A stretch of 64,000 nucleotides of DNA from Hymenobacter jeongseonensis (GCF_015694725.1 NZ_JADQDQ010000004.1:186001-250000), one strand, 5' to 3'. Shown: positions 42,303 through 51,401, counted from the first letter of the stretch. A program made the numbers and translations. Notes: generated by a model not told the origin, from the sequence alone.

Positions 42303-44738
42303 TTAGCCAGCCCGGCGCTTTTCTTCCTCGGCTCCGCCACTGCGGCGGCGTGTGGGCGCCAGCTTGTCGTTGCCAAAGCGGTAGCTAAAAGCTAGCGTCA
42401 CCACCCGCGAGTCGCGGCGCTGATAGAAGCGCTCCACGTAGTTGTCGTAGCTCGACACCACCCGGGCCGGCAGCGTGTAAAAGATGTCAGAAACGTTGAG
42501 TTTCAGGTTGCCCTTGCGGTCCCATAGGCTTTTCTGAATACCGGCGGTCACTTCCCCGTTCGGCCGCTGCACCAAAAAGCCGTACACCTGGCGCGACTCA
42601 TACGTACCGTTCAGCTCCGTGCTCCAGCCCTTGCCGAACGTAAACGTGTGGTTCGAGCTCAGGCTCATCGTCACCCCGCCCCGGTTGAGGTTGGTGCCGG
42701 CCAGCTCGCCCGTGAAGCGGTTGTAATACAGCACCACGTTGTTGAAGGTCTTCCACCATTTGTTCACCTCCACCGGGGCCGTGAGGGTGAGGGCGTAATA
42801 ATGCTGTTGGTCGAGGTTGCGCGTGGTCGAGAGCACCGTGTTATTCGCCGCCGGCTGCACCACCCCAATCAGTGGGTCGCTGGTGAGGCTGTAGGTGAGG
42901 CCCGCGCTGTACTTCTGCCGGAAGGTGTGGGTCAGCTCCAGGTTGTAGCTGGTTTGGGGCAGCAGCTCGGGGTTGCCGCTGCCAAACGTGGTTTTGTCAA
43001 TGATTTCACGGAACGGGTTCAGCTGCCCATACGAGGGTCGGTCGATGCGCCGGCTCAAGGACATGGCCAACTCGTGGTTTTCACTCAGCGTGCGCTTGAT
43101 GGCCGCGCTCGGAAACAACTGGAAGTAGTTGCGCGTGAAGTCCTGAAATTCCACTTCGCGGTCCTGCTTGCCCACAGCCCGCGTCTGCTCGCCGCGCAGG
43201 CCAAATTGCAACGTCAGCTTGGGCTGGCTGTAGTTCAGGTTGAAGTACCCTGCGTTGATGTTCTCATCGTAGCGGAAGCGGTTGGAGCGGTTCAGGTCCA
43301 GCTGCTCGTCGGTATAAAATTTCAGGTCATTATCGGCCGTTACCAAGCTGGCTTTGGCCCCCAGCTCCAGGCGCAGCTGCTTGCTGAGTGCCTGCACGTA
43401 GTCCACCTTGGCCGACTGGATAGTTAGCCGGGCCTGCTGGTCGCTGCTGTTGGCCTGGGTGGGCTCATCCGCGCTGAAGGTTTGCAGCAGCTGGTTGCGG
43501 TCGGTGCGGTATTGGGCGTAGTCAGCATCGGCCGTCAATTCGTGCGTCCCCAACGGGTTTTCGTACGTGTGCCGGAAGTTCACATTGCCCGCGCCATTCG
43601 CCGAGTGTCCGTTGCGGTAGTTGGTCGAATTGTAGGTCTGCACGCCCCCCACCAGGTCGCGCAGAATGGTCTGGTTGGTGCCATCGGCCATGTTGCGGTT
43701 GTCCACGCCGCTCACCACCGCGCCCAGTGTGGTGCGCTCCGACAGGTTGTAGTCGGCGCCCGCCCGCCAGCTGTGCGAGCGTTGCTGGTTCGGCAGCCGG
43801 TTGTCCTGGTCCGAGGTACCGCTCAGCTGCCGCCCATCGGCGTTGCCCAGCGTGTAAAAGTCGCGGTGAATGGTCAGCTGGGCCAAGCCCGACCGGTCGG
43901 CGTGGTTGTAGGTGCCGAACAGGTTCAAGTCCTTCCGGCGGTGGTTCAGGCTCAGCCCGCCCGTGTACTTGTTGTACTGGCTGCGGCCGTATCCCAGGTT
44001 CACCGAGCCGTTGGTGCCCAGGCGCTGGTCCTTTTTGAGATTGATGGCGATGATACCCGCGCCGCCCTGGGCGTCGTATTTGGCCGGCGGGTTGGTGATA
44101 AGTTCAATGCTTTTGAGTTGCTCCGCAGGCAGGGCCCGCAGGTACTCGGCCAGTTCGGTGCCGGTCATTGGCTGGCGCTTGCCGTCGATGAGGACCAGCA
44201 CGCCCTGCCGGCCGCGCAGCGCCAGGTTGTCGCTGCCGTCCACGGTCACGCCCGGCGAGCGGCGCAACACATCCAGCGACGTATTGCCCGCCGCCAGCGT
44301 CGAGCCTTCCACGTTTACCACAATGCGGTCGGCTTCCCGCTCATAAAGCGGTTTTTGGCCCACCACCGTTACTTCCTTGAGGGCCGTGGCCGCGCTGGTA
44401 GCCAATGCCATTGCCGGCAGCTCCACGCTTTGCCCCGCCACTTCAAACGGCCGCGACCACTGCCGCACAAAACCCACTTGCGCGGCTGAAACGAGGTAAC
44501 GCCCCGTAGCCGCCCGCTCAAACACAAACAGCCCCTTCACGTCGCTGAATTCCGTTTTCACCACCGAAGAATCGGCGGCCTGGTGCAGCGTCACGGTGGC
44601 AAATTCAATGGGGCTGTTGGTTGCGCTTTGCACCACGCCCCGCACATCGGCTTGTGCCTGAGCATGTTGAAATCCAAGGGCTAGGCCCGCCGCCAGCCAA
44701 AAACGTGGGGTAAAAACCCGGGTGAGATACTGATTCAT
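42303..44738 (-). CDS. Outer-membrane beta-barrel with carboxypeptidase-regulatory and plug domains
   Basis: 811 residues from ATG 44738; the longer frame to 44828 adds a 30-residue extension before the signal peptide (FWLAAGLALGFQHAQAQ). Carboxypeptidase-regulatory-like domain (VRGVVQSATNSPIEFATVTL), TonB-plug (LDVLRRSPGVTVDGSDNL), then a 22-strand-like barrel (LGYGRSQYNKYTGGLSLN). This is the OMP_b-brl_3 group, importers of unknown substrates. The gene follows the MarR regulator; the palindrome TATGATGTATCATA lies upstream at 44835-44848. Confidence 0.9.
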   Translation of the reverse strand: MNQYLTRVFTPRFWLAAGLALGFQHAQAQADVRGVVQSATNSPIEFATVTLHQAADSSVVKTEFSDVKGLFVFERAATGRYLVSAAQVGFVRQWSRPFEVAGQSVELPAMALATSAATALKEVTVVGQKPLYEREADRIVVNVEGSTLAAGNTSLDVLRRSPGVTVDGSDNLALRGRQGVLVLIDGKRQPMTGTELAEYLRALPAEQLKSIELITNPPAKYDAQGGAGIIAINLKKDQRLGTNGSVNLGYGRSQYNKYTGGLSLNHRRKDLNLFGTYNHADRSGLAQLTIHRDFYTLGNADGRQLSGTSDQDNRLPNQQRSHSWRAGADYNLSERTTLGAVVSGVDNRNMADGTNQTILRDLVGGVQTYNSTNYRNGHSANGAGNVNFRHTYENPLGTHELTADADYAQYRTDRNQLLQTFSADEPTQANSSDQQARLTIQSAKVDYVQALSKQLRLELGAKASLVTADNDLKFYTDEQLDLNRSNRFRYDENINAGYFNLNYSQPKLTLQFGLRGEQTRAVGKQDREVEFQDFTRNYFQLFPSAAIKRTLSENHELAMSLSRRIDRPSYGQLNPFREIIDKTTFGSGNPELLPQTSYNLELTHTFRQKYSAGLTYSLTSDPLIGVVQPAANNTVLSTTRNLDQQHYYALTLTAPVEVNKWWKTFNNVVLYYNRFTGELAGTNLNRGGVTMSLSSNHTFTFGKGWSTELNGTYESRQVYGFLVQRPNGEVTAGIQKSLWDRKGNLKLNVSDIFYTLPARVVSSYDNYVERFYQRRDSRVVTLAFSYRFGNDKLAPTRRRSGGAEEEKRRAG

Positions 44739-44834
44739 GAGGTATGTTTTGCAGAATGGAAGGAGAGATTTTAAATGGAAAGCAGACGAGGGCGTTTTAA
44801 AATATGTAAGGGAGCAGCCGATGGGCATAATGAT

Positions 44835-44848
44835 TATGATGTATCATA
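44835..44848. promoter_or_regulatory. MarR-type operator upstream of the barrel gene
   Basis: TATGATGTATCATA: perfect palindrome TATGAT-N2-ATCATA, 97 bp before the ATG at 44738. Same sequence as the operator before the adjacent MarR gene (45373-45386). Confidence 0.6.
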
Positions 44849-44912
44849 GAGGTTGCTTAGAGCCGAGTATTTTATCCAGAAAACCTACTGATTTACCCTG
44901 AAGAAAAAAACG

Positions 44913-45347
44913 TTAGCTAATGGCCGGCGTGCAGTTGAGCGCAATGCGTTCGAGCAATTGCTGCAGCACGGCTAGCTCATCTTCGGCAAGGCCGGCGAGG
45001 GCCGTGGCTCGGTTATCGAGCACAATGGGATGCACGGCATCCAGCATTTGCTGACCTTGCTCGGTCACGCGAAGCTGGGTGCGGCGCCCATCCTGGGGCA
45101 GGGGCACGGCCGAGAGCAGGCCGCGCTTGGTGAGCAGGGCCAGCATGCGGGCCACGGAGGCCTGGTCTTTGAATACCCGCTCGGCGATTTCGTGCTGGGT
45201 GAGGTCGTCGTGTTCCAACAGCACGCGCAACACCAGCCACTGGTCGATGGTGATGTCCAACCCAGCTCGGTCGATGTTGGCCTGGGCCAACCGTCGGTAG
45301 CTGCGAATTGCTTTATCGAGCGAATAGAAAAGGATGGAGTTGAGCAT
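44913..45347 (-). CDS. MarR-family transcriptional regulator (barrel-linked)
   Basis: 144 residues from ATG 45347. Winged-helix core: ITIDQWLVLRVLLEHDDLTQ, HEIAERVFKDQASVARML (recognition helix region) and DGRRTQLRVTEQGQQML (wing). Directly upstream of the barrel gene at 42303 and likely its regulator, because the same palindrome lies in front of both. The operator at 45372-45387 falls just upstream of the TACCTTTG box, where it would block RNA polymerase. Confidence 0.9.
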   Translation of the reverse strand: MLNSILFYSLDKAIRSYRRLAQANIDRAGLDITIDQWLVLRVLLEHDDLTQHEIAERVFKDQASVARMLALLTKRGLLSAVPLPQDGRRTQLRVTEQGQQMLDAVHPIVLDNRATALAGLAEDELAVLQQLLERIALNCTPAIS

Positions 45348-45354
45348 GAGAGCC

Positions 45355-45362
45355 CAAAGGTA
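45355..45362 (-). promoter_or_regulatory. -7 box (TACCTTTG) of the MarR gene
   Basis: Exact TAnnTTTG box 7 nt before the ATG at 45347, with the operator occupying the region where the -33 element would be. Confidence 0.55.
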
Positions 45363-45371
45363 AAGCAGGAA

Positions 45372-45387
45372 TTATGATGTATCATAA
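45372..45387. promoter_or_regulatory. MarR-type operator in its own promoter
   Basis: TTATGATGTATCATAA, perfect palindrome of 7+2+7 bp, 9 bp upstream of the -7 box. The 14-bp core equals the site at 44835-44848. Confidence 0.65.
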
Positions 45388-45441
45388 AGTTTACTTGGGC
45401 CGTGCATTGCTTGGTTTGTATAAGAATTTAGAAGGAAATCG

Positions 45442-45479
45442 AACGGTCGTCATGCTTCGCTATGCGCTGCATGACCGTT
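45442..45479. repeat. Inverted repeat overlapping a stop codon
   Basis: AACGGTC-GT-CATGC pairs with GCATGACCGTT around a 13-bp loop. The right arm includes the stop codon of the gene at 45478. May act as the terminator of the barrel operon and shares CATGCTTCG-type words with the family 1 repeat. Confidence 0.5.
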
Positions 45480-48282
45480 ACTTTCCAAACTGGCGCAAAT
45501 TGTACGTGAGGCTGAGGAGGAAATACTGCTGCAAAATGCGGCTTCGCACGTCTTCCACGTAGGTTTCGGTGGTGTTTCGAACCACGCTGCGGTTCTGGTT
45601 CAGCACGTCGTTGGCCTGGAGCTTAAGTTCGCCCTGCTTGTTGGCAAAAAACTGCCGGGCGAGGCCAATATTCCAGAGCACGATGCGCTGGTTGAAGCCG
45701 GCGGCGCGGCCGGTGTTGTTGCTGTACCACACATCGGAGGTGAGCACGAAGCGGGCCGGCAGCTGGTAAAACACGTCGGCTGTGATGGTTTGGGTGAGGA
45801 ACGCGGCATTTTGCTCGGGAAGGCGCGAGTAGGTGGCGTTTTGGTAGGTCACGTTGCCGCTGAGGCTGAACTCCAGCTTTTCATTAAAGGCCGAGTTGGC
45901 GCTGGCGCCCTGGCCAAAGCTCCAGGTGCGGCCGGTGTTGGGCAGCCCGTTTACCAGGCTGGGCGTTTTCACGAAGCTGGCGTTGGTGGTCAGGTTGAGG
46001 TTGATTTTGTGGGTAGCCAGGCGCTGGCCGAGCGACAGAAACCCGGTGAGGCTGTAGAATCCGTCGGCATTCACGGGCCGGGTGGTTTGCACGCCGCGGG
46101 CGTTGAAGTCCGTGGCGGATACTATTCGGTCATCGACGCGGCTGCCGTTGAGCAACCCAAACACGCTGCGGTTGGTGGCCGCGTTGAACTGCGAGTAAGT
46201 GGCTACCAGCGACTGCACGTATTCGGGGCGCAGGGTGGGGTTGCCAATTTGGATGCTGAGCGGGTTGGAATTGTCGCGCACGGGCTGCAGCTGAGTGGCG
46301 GTGGGCGCGTTCAGCCGGGTGCGGTAATTGAGGCGCAGCGAGCGGCTGCGGGTGCCCGTGAAGCTAAGCAACGCATTGGGCAACACGCTGGTGAAGCGGC
46401 GCTGCACGGTAGTGTCGGCCGAGAGGTTGCGCACCCGCAGGTCGGCTTGTTGCGCATCCAGGCCCACGCCTATGGTGTAGCGCAGGCGGCGCTTTTGCAG
46501 GGTGAGGCCGGTCCGATTAGACTGGAACAAGCTGGTGAATTGATTACTGAGACTGGTGTTTAGTAAATCGTACTGGCCGCTGGTCTCGTTGAAATCGGTG
46601 GTCAATCGGCTGCCATTGTTGCGCGCATCGGTGAAGGAGTAGTGCGCTTCCAGCTTGTTGCGCAAGGACAGGGGTTCGGTGTATGACATGCTCACCGTAT
46701 TGTTGCGCACGGGTGTGTTCTGTTCGATACGCTGGTTAAGCTCCTGCGTGGTGGGCGTGCCGGTGGCGTCGAAAAACGTGTTGGTGGCACGGTTGAAAGC
46801 GGTGCCGTCCTGGTTGCTGGGGGTGGAGTTCAGGTTGGCCGAAAACGTGCGGCCCTGGCGGACAAACCGGCGCATGAGCAGCGCGTTGCCGCCGCCGTTG
46901 GGGTTGCTGGTATTGCCTTCGTAAGCGTTCTGGCCCTGGTTGAGCAGGCGGCCGCCGGCACTGGACTGCTGCCGGTTTTGGCGGGCCAGGTCGTTGGTTT
47001 GCCACCAGCCGTAAGGTGTGAGCCGCACCGAAGTCAGCGAATCGAGGGTGTAGTCGAGGCGCAGGTTGAAGCGGTGGCTGGTGGTGGTGCTGCGCGTGAG
47101 TTGGGTTTGGTCGGTGAGGAGGGACGGGCCGGTTTCGCCACCATTGACCGGGAGGCCGGCCACGTTTTCGCGCCGCAGTTGCTGGTCGGTGACCACGGTG
47201 GCGCGGCTGGCGAGGTAGCTGGTGGCTACTTCGGCGCGCTTGCCCCAGGCGTCCCGGTAGTTCAGGCCCACGGCGCTCGACTCGGTGATGCTGGTGGGCT
47301 GGTTGTTGGCGCCGGGTGCATTCTGGCGGCCTACGGCCTGCATCCGCGCCATGCCGCCCCCGCCGCCCGGCCCACCCGGTGGCGGACCAAAATCGCCGAC
47401 GGAAGGCCCACCGTTGTCCGAAAAGCCTTGCTGGTTGATGTTGTTGGCCTGGGCCAATACCGAAATCTGACGGCCGTTGTTGAAGCGGTTCACGCCCAGG
47501 CGGGCCTGGTAGCGGCCATCGGTGCCCACTCCCACGCTGTTGGTGCCGAAGTAGCCCTTGCGCTTGTCGCGCTTGGTGACAAGGTTGAGGGTGCGCTGGC
47601 GGTTGCCGTCGTCGATGCCGTTGAAGGCAGATTGGTCGCTCTGCTGGTCGTAGAGCTGCACCTTGTCGATGATGTCGGCGGGGAGGTTGCGGGTGGCCAT
47701 TTTGGGGTCATCGCCGAAGAACGGTTTGCCGTCCACCAATACGCGGTTCACGGCCTGGCCTTGGGCCCGGATGCTGCCGTCGCGGTCCACTTCCACGCCG
47801 GGTAGCTTTTTCAGCAGGGATTCCACGGCGGCGTTGGGCTGGGTTTTGAAGGCTTTAGCGCTGAAATCCAGGGTGTCGCCGTTCACGCTCACTGGGGCGC
47901 GCTCCTGGGTCACCACCACTTCGCCCAGCTTTTGGCTGAGCACGCCCAGCTGCAGGGTGCCCATGTCGGGCGTGAGGTCGGTGGCCGTCACGGCCACGGG
48001 CAGCAGGCGGGTGCGGTAGCCAAGGGCCGTCACCAGCACCAAGTACTTGCCCACGGCCACGTTGCGCAGGGAAAAGCGCCCGTCGCCGTCCGTGATGCCG
48101 AACATGACGTAGCTAGAATCCTTGGCCTGCATCAGCGAAACGGAGGCTTCGCGCACGGCCTTGCCGGTGGTAGAGTCGGTCAAGATACCGCGCACGGTGC
48201 CCTGGCCCGGGCGGGTAGGGGCCTGGGCGCGGCCAGCCGAAGCCAAGCCGAGCAGCAGGCTGAAAAACAAGAGAAAGCGCAT
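45478..48282 (-). CDS. Outer-membrane beta-barrel (TonB-receptor-like) with Gly/Pro-rich loop
   Basis: 934 residues from ATG 48282 (longer frame rejected; signal peptide LLFFSLLLGLASAGRAQ). Carboxypeptidase-regulatory domain (GTVRGILTDSTTGKAVREA), plug domain (ESLLKKLPGVEVDRDGSI and RVLVDGKPFFGDDPKMAT) and a C-terminal barrel. A low-complexity GPPPGGPGGGGGMARM segment falls near residue ~310, probably an extracellular or periplasmic loop. Typical OMP_b-brl_3 importer; substrate unknown. Downstream partner of the GLPGLI gene (7 bp apart), so an operon under the TGTTA-repeat promoter. Confidence 0.9.
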   Translation of the reverse strand: MRFLLFFSLLLGLASAGRAQAPTRPGQGTVRGILTDSTTGKAVREASVSLMQAKDSSYVMFGITDGDGRFSLRNVAVGKYLVLVTALGYRTRLLPVAVTATDLTPDMGTLQLGVLSQKLGEVVVTQERAPVSVNGDTLDFSAKAFKTQPNAAVESLLKKLPGVEVDRDGSIRAQGQAVNRVLVDGKPFFGDDPKMATRNLPADIIDKVQLYDQQSDQSAFNGIDDGNRQRTLNLVTKRDKRKGYFGTNSVGVGTDGRYQARLGVNRFNNGRQISVLAQANNINQQGFSDNGGPSVGDFGPPPGGPGGGGGMARMQAVGRQNAPGANNQPTSITESSAVGLNYRDAWGKRAEVATSYLASRATVVTDQQLRRENVAGLPVNGGETGPSLLTDQTQLTRSTTTSHRFNLRLDYTLDSLTSVRLTPYGWWQTNDLARQNRQQSSAGGRLLNQGQNAYEGNTSNPNGGGNALLMRRFVRQGRTFSANLNSTPSNQDGTAFNRATNTFFDATGTPTTQELNQRIEQNTPVRNNTVSMSYTEPLSLRNKLEAHYSFTDARNNGSRLTTDFNETSGQYDLLNTSLSNQFTSLFQSNRTGLTLQKRRLRYTIGVGLDAQQADLRVRNLSADTTVQRRFTSVLPNALLSFTGTRSRSLRLNYRTRLNAPTATQLQPVRDNSNPLSIQIGNPTLRPEYVQSLVATYSQFNAATNRSVFGLLNGSRVDDRIVSATDFNARGVQTTRPVNADGFYSLTGFLSLGQRLATHKINLNLTTNASFVKTPSLVNGLPNTGRTWSFGQGASANSAFNEKLEFSLSGNVTYQNATYSRLPEQNAAFLTQTITADVFYQLPARFVLTSDVWYSNNTGRAAGFNQRIVLWNIGLARQFFANKQGELKLQANDVLNQNRSVVRNTTETYVEDVRSRILQQYFLLSLTYNLRQFGK

Positions 48283-48289
48283 GGCCGGC

Positions 48290-49090
48290 CTAGTTGCGGT
48301 TGCCGCGCAATCCACCTTCCATCATGCGCTGGCGGAAGTCGGCCATGGCTTTCTCGCGCAGGTCTCTCAGCTCAGCGGGGGTTACTTTTTGCGCCGTGGC
48401 GCTGGGCTGGACCTCGGCTTCGGACACGGCTTTTAGGTCGACTTTGGTGGCGCGGTACTGCTCTTGCTCGCTTTCCAGGGCCAGCACCACGCCCTTTTCC
48501 GGCGTCAGGTCGCGCACCGGGGAATAGGAAAAGGGCAGGTCGGTGGTGAACCAGACGGTGTAGGTTTCCTTTTTGTAGGGTACCGTGGCTTTGCGACAGG
48601 TATAACCCGCTATTTTCTTGGTTTGGTTGGTCACCGTCCAGTTGGCGGGCGCGGCAATGGGCGCGTCGGTGCGGTAGGTGGTGGGGGCGTCGTCCTTCTT
48701 CACTGTAAGCACCGTGGTGGTGGTGCGGTTGGCGAGGTCGAGGAAAACGGTTTCTTCGATGGGCCGCGGCAGGCTGGAGACCTGGGGCGCCGAGCCCGGC
48801 CCGCCTTCCATGGTGCGGATGATGGCATTGCCGCCCTCGCGCTGTTCTTTGGCATAGTTGCCGGCAAAAACCAGCGTCATGGCAAAGCTGCGCGACTCTG
48901 GAATATCGGTGGGGAAATCGGGGCTTCCGGGCTTCACTTGCTGGCCGTTTATTACGACGCGCATTTGGCTGAGGTCGGTGCGCTGGGTGGCTTCGTAACT
49001 AATGCGGCCACTGGTTTGGGCCACGGCTGCGCCGGCGGCCAGCAAGCCCAAGGTGAAAGATAGTACTAGGTTTTTTGCAGGGTTTTTCAT
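48290..49090 (-). CDS. GLPGLI-family secreted protein
   Basis: 266 residues from ATG 49090. Signal peptide (LSFTLGLLAAGAAVAQ). GLPGLI-family core with the characteristic GYTCRKATVPYKKETYTVWF block, then TDLPFSYSPVRDL. GLPGLI proteins are Bacteroidota-specific, often paired with a TonB-like barrel, and of unknown function; the pairing with the barrel downstream is kept here. Divergent from the sensor kinase operon. Confidence 0.92.
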   Translation of the reverse strand: MKNPAKNLVLSFTLGLLAAGAAVAQTSGRISYEATQRTDLSQMRVVINGQQVKPGSPDFPTDIPESRSFAMTLVFAGNYAKEQREGGNAIIRTMEGGPGSAPQVSSLPRPIEETVFLDLANRTTTTVLTVKKDDAPTTYRTDAPIAAPANWTVTNQTKKIAGYTCRKATVPYKKETYTVWFTTDLPFSYSPVRDLTPEKGVVLALESEQEQYRATKVDLKAVSEAEVQPSATAQKVTPAELRDLREKAMADFRQRMMEGGLRGNRN

Positions 49091-49147
49091 GGCAATGGGG
49101 GAGTTGAATTGAACGCTACAAAGCACCGACATTCATTTGTAAAGTAT

Positions 49148-49172
49148 TGTTATACTGTGTTAAATAGTGTTA
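49148..49172. promoter_or_regulatory. Three TGTTA direct repeats, 10-bp spacing (OmpR-type site)
   Basis: TGTTA at 49148-49152, 49158-49162 and 49168-49172, so exactly one helical turn apart. Lies in the 149-bp divergent region between the GLPGLI-barrel operon and the kinase-regulator operon. A -7-like TACTTTAC on the minus strand (49139-49146) is next to it. Confidence 0.6.
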
Positions 49173-49200
49173 ACGCGGTAAAAAGAGCCGCATCCGCCCG

Positions 49201-49208
49201 TACTTTTG
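49201..49208 (+). promoter_or_regulatory. -7 box (TACTTTTG) of the kinase operon
   Basis: Exact TAnnTTTG box 31 nt before the ATG at 49240; no TTG at the -33 position, so expression may need an activator. Confidence 0.45.
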
Positions 49209-49239
49209 TTTGGCCTCATTATCTCAGCTGAATTATTCC

Positions 49240-50694
49240 ATGAAACGTCGCATTCGCTCCATTTTCTGGCTGATGGTGGTGTGCATGGTGGGCATCAACG
49301 GGTTCCAGGGCTACTGGCTTTACAATACCTACCAGCTCACGGCCAGCCAGTTTGCCCGCACAGCTCGCGAGGCGCTGGCCAGCGTGGTCCAGCGCCATCA
49401 GTTGGATATGGCCCGGCAATACGTTGACCGCAGCCCCGGCAACAAAGACCGGCTCATCGTCTTTCAAAACACCACCGACGACGGCCACTTCGACCGCGTG
49501 GTGGTGCGCCAGCGGGCCGATTCGGCCGAATTGGGCCGCCGACTGGTGACGGTGCAGCGCAACGCTTCGCGGGGGCAAGCCCCGCGGTTTCGAGTGAATA
49601 CGGGCGCGGTCGACACCATGGTGCGCAAGCTCTCCAAGCTGCTGATTAACAACTGGGCCGGTGGCAAGCCGGTGGATATGCGCCAACTGGCCACCGATTA
49701 TCACGCCGAGTTGCGGTTGCGCGGAGCCGACGCGCCTCTCGTTCTCGACACGCTGAGCATACCCATCCGCAAGGTGGGTGACCGCCTTGGCCAGGCCGAC
49801 AAAGTGCCTGCGACCCCCGGTTTTAGCGTGCGAACCCCGCCGGTTGCGCTCAATCCGTTTCGCGATTTGTACGTCCGGGCTTCGTTTCAGCCGCCCACCT
49901 TTTACATCCTGCGGCAGATGGGAGGGCTGCTGGCCGGCTCGGTGTTGCTGCTGGCCCTCACCACGGGCTGCTTCTGGCTGATGCTAAGCACTATTCTGAC
50001 GCAGAAGAAGCTGTCGGACGTCAAAAACGATTTCATCAATAACATGACGCACGAACTGAAAACGCCCCTGGCCACGGTGTCGGCGGCAGTGGAAGCGTTG
50101 CAAAACTTCGGTGCTTTGAATGACCCGGCCAAGACGCAGGCGTACCTCAGCATCTCGCGCACGGAGCTTCAGCGCCTGTCCGAACTTGTTGAAAAAGTAC
50201 TGAACATTGCCGTGGACGAGCGGCAGCAGTTGGAGCTGATTACCGAAGCGGTGCAGCCCGCAGAATTGGTGGCCGAGATTGTGGCCCGCCACCAATTGCA
50301 GGCTTCCAAGCCCGTGAAGTTCGACGTGCAGGTGGCGCCGGCTATTTCGGTGCAGTTCGACCGCCTGCACATGGGCAACGTCATCAACAACCTCATCGAC
50401 AACGCCATTAAGTATTCGCGCGAGGCCGTGACCATCACCATTCGGGGCCGGCAGGAGCCCACGGGTTGGCACCTTACCGTGGCCGACGACGGCCCCGGCA
50501 TCGAGCCCGGCTACCAGGCCGCCATTTTCGACCGCTTTTTCCGGGTGCCCACGGGCAATTTGCACAATGTCAAAGGGTTTGGCCTGGGCTTGTACTACGT
50601 GCGGCAGGTGGTGGAGCGCCACGGCGGGCGCATCGATGTGCGCAGCGGCCTGGGCCGGGGCAGCGAATTTGCTCTCTGGATTCCACAGGCTTAA
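49240..50694 (+). CDS. Sensor histidine kinase
   Basis: 484 residues from ATG 49240. N-terminal membrane helix (FWLMVVCMVGINGFQGYWLY), a ~200-residue periplasmic sensor region, a second helix (GLLAGSVLLLALTTGCFWL), then a HisKA domain with the phosphoryl acceptor H271 (NNMTHELKTPL) and a HATPase domain with N-box NNLIDNAIKYS, G1 VADDGPGIEP and G2 GFGLGLYYVRQVV. Overlapping operon with the response regulator (12 bp gap). The sensed signal is unknown; the linked operon points to the outer membrane. Confidence 0.95.
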   Translation: MKRRIRSIFWLMVVCMVGINGFQGYWLYNTYQLTASQFARTAREALASVVQRHQLDMARQYVDRSPGNKDRLIVFQNTTDDGHFDRVVVRQRADSAELGRRLVTVQRNASRGQAPRFRVNTGAVDTMVRKLSKLLINNWAGGKPVDMRQLATDYHAELRLRGADAPLVLDTLSIPIRKVGDRLGQADKVPATPGFSVRTPPVALNPFRDLYVRASFQPPTFYILRQMGGLLAGSVLLLALTTGCFWLMLSTILTQKKLSDVKNDFINNMTHELKTPLATVSAAVEALQNFGALNDPAKTQAYLSISRTELQRLSELVEKVLNIAVDERQQLELITEAVQPAELVAEIVARHQLQASKPVKFDVQVAPAISVQFDRLHMGNVINNLIDNAIKYSREAVTITIRGRQEPTGWHLTVADDGPGIEPGYQAAIFDRFFRVPTGNLHNVKGFGLGLYYVRQVVERHGGRIDVRSGLGRGSEFALWIPQA

Positions 50695-50706
50695 TTAAAA
50701 AGAACC

Positions 50707-51384
50707 ATGTCCACCGTTCTCCTCATTGAAGACGAACCCTCGCTGGGGCTCATTGTGAAAGATAGCCTGGAAAGCCGGGGCTTTTTTGTGCGGCTGGCCG
50801 CCGACGGCGAAGCCGGTTTGCACTTGTTCCGGGAACAATGCCCCGACATTGTGGTGGCCGACGTGATGATGCCCAAGCTCGACGGCTTCTCTTTGGCCGA
50901 GCAAATCCGGCGCGAAAACGCGGCCGTGCCCATCTTGTTCCTCACGGCCCGCTCGCAGCCCGCCGACGTGGTGCGCGGCTTCGAGCTCGGCGGCAACGAT
51001 TACCTCAAAAAGCCTTTTAGCATGGACGAGCTGATTGTGCGCATCAAGGCCCAACTTACACGCCTGCCTGCCGCCGCGGCTGCCCCCGTCGGTCCGCTGG
51101 CCATTGGCCGCTACCAGTTCGACTATCCCAAGCAGAAACTGCGCCTGGGCGCCCACGAGGAAGCGCTTACCAACCGCGAAGCGGAACTGCTCAAACGCCT
51201 CTACGACCAGCGCAACCAAGTGCTAGAGCGCACAGCCGTGCTGCGGGAATTGTGGGGCGACGACTCGTTTTTCAACGGCCGCAGCCTCGATGTGTTTATC
51301 ACCCGCCTGCGCCGCTGCCTGAAGGAAGACGCGCAGGTACAAATCGTGAACATCCGCGGAATTGGCTACAAACTCATCGTCTGA
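50707..51384 (+). CDS. OmpR/PhoB-family response regulator
   Basis: 225 residues: receiver domain (LLIEDEPSLG acidic pocket, phosphoacceptor D52 in VVADVMMPKLDGF, LKKPF lysine) and a C-terminal winged helix (LTNREAELLKRLYDQ, FITRLRRCLKEDAQVQIVN). OmpR-family regulators bind tandem direct repeats, and the TGTTA repeats between this operon and the GLPGLI operon fit. Partner of the kinase upstream. Confidence 0.95.
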   Translation: MSTVLLIEDEPSLGLIVKDSLESRGFFVRLAADGEAGLHLFREQCPDIVVADVMMPKLDGFSLAEQIRRENAAVPILFLTARSQPADVVRGFELGGNDYLKKPFSMDELIVRIKAQLTRLPAAAAAPVGPLAIGRYQFDYPKQKLRLGAHEEALTNREAELLKRLYDQRNQVLERTAVLRELWGDDSFFNGRSLDVFITRLRRCLKEDAQVQIVNIRGIGYKLIV

Positions 51385-51401
51385 AACCAGCGCGGGGGCG
51401 G

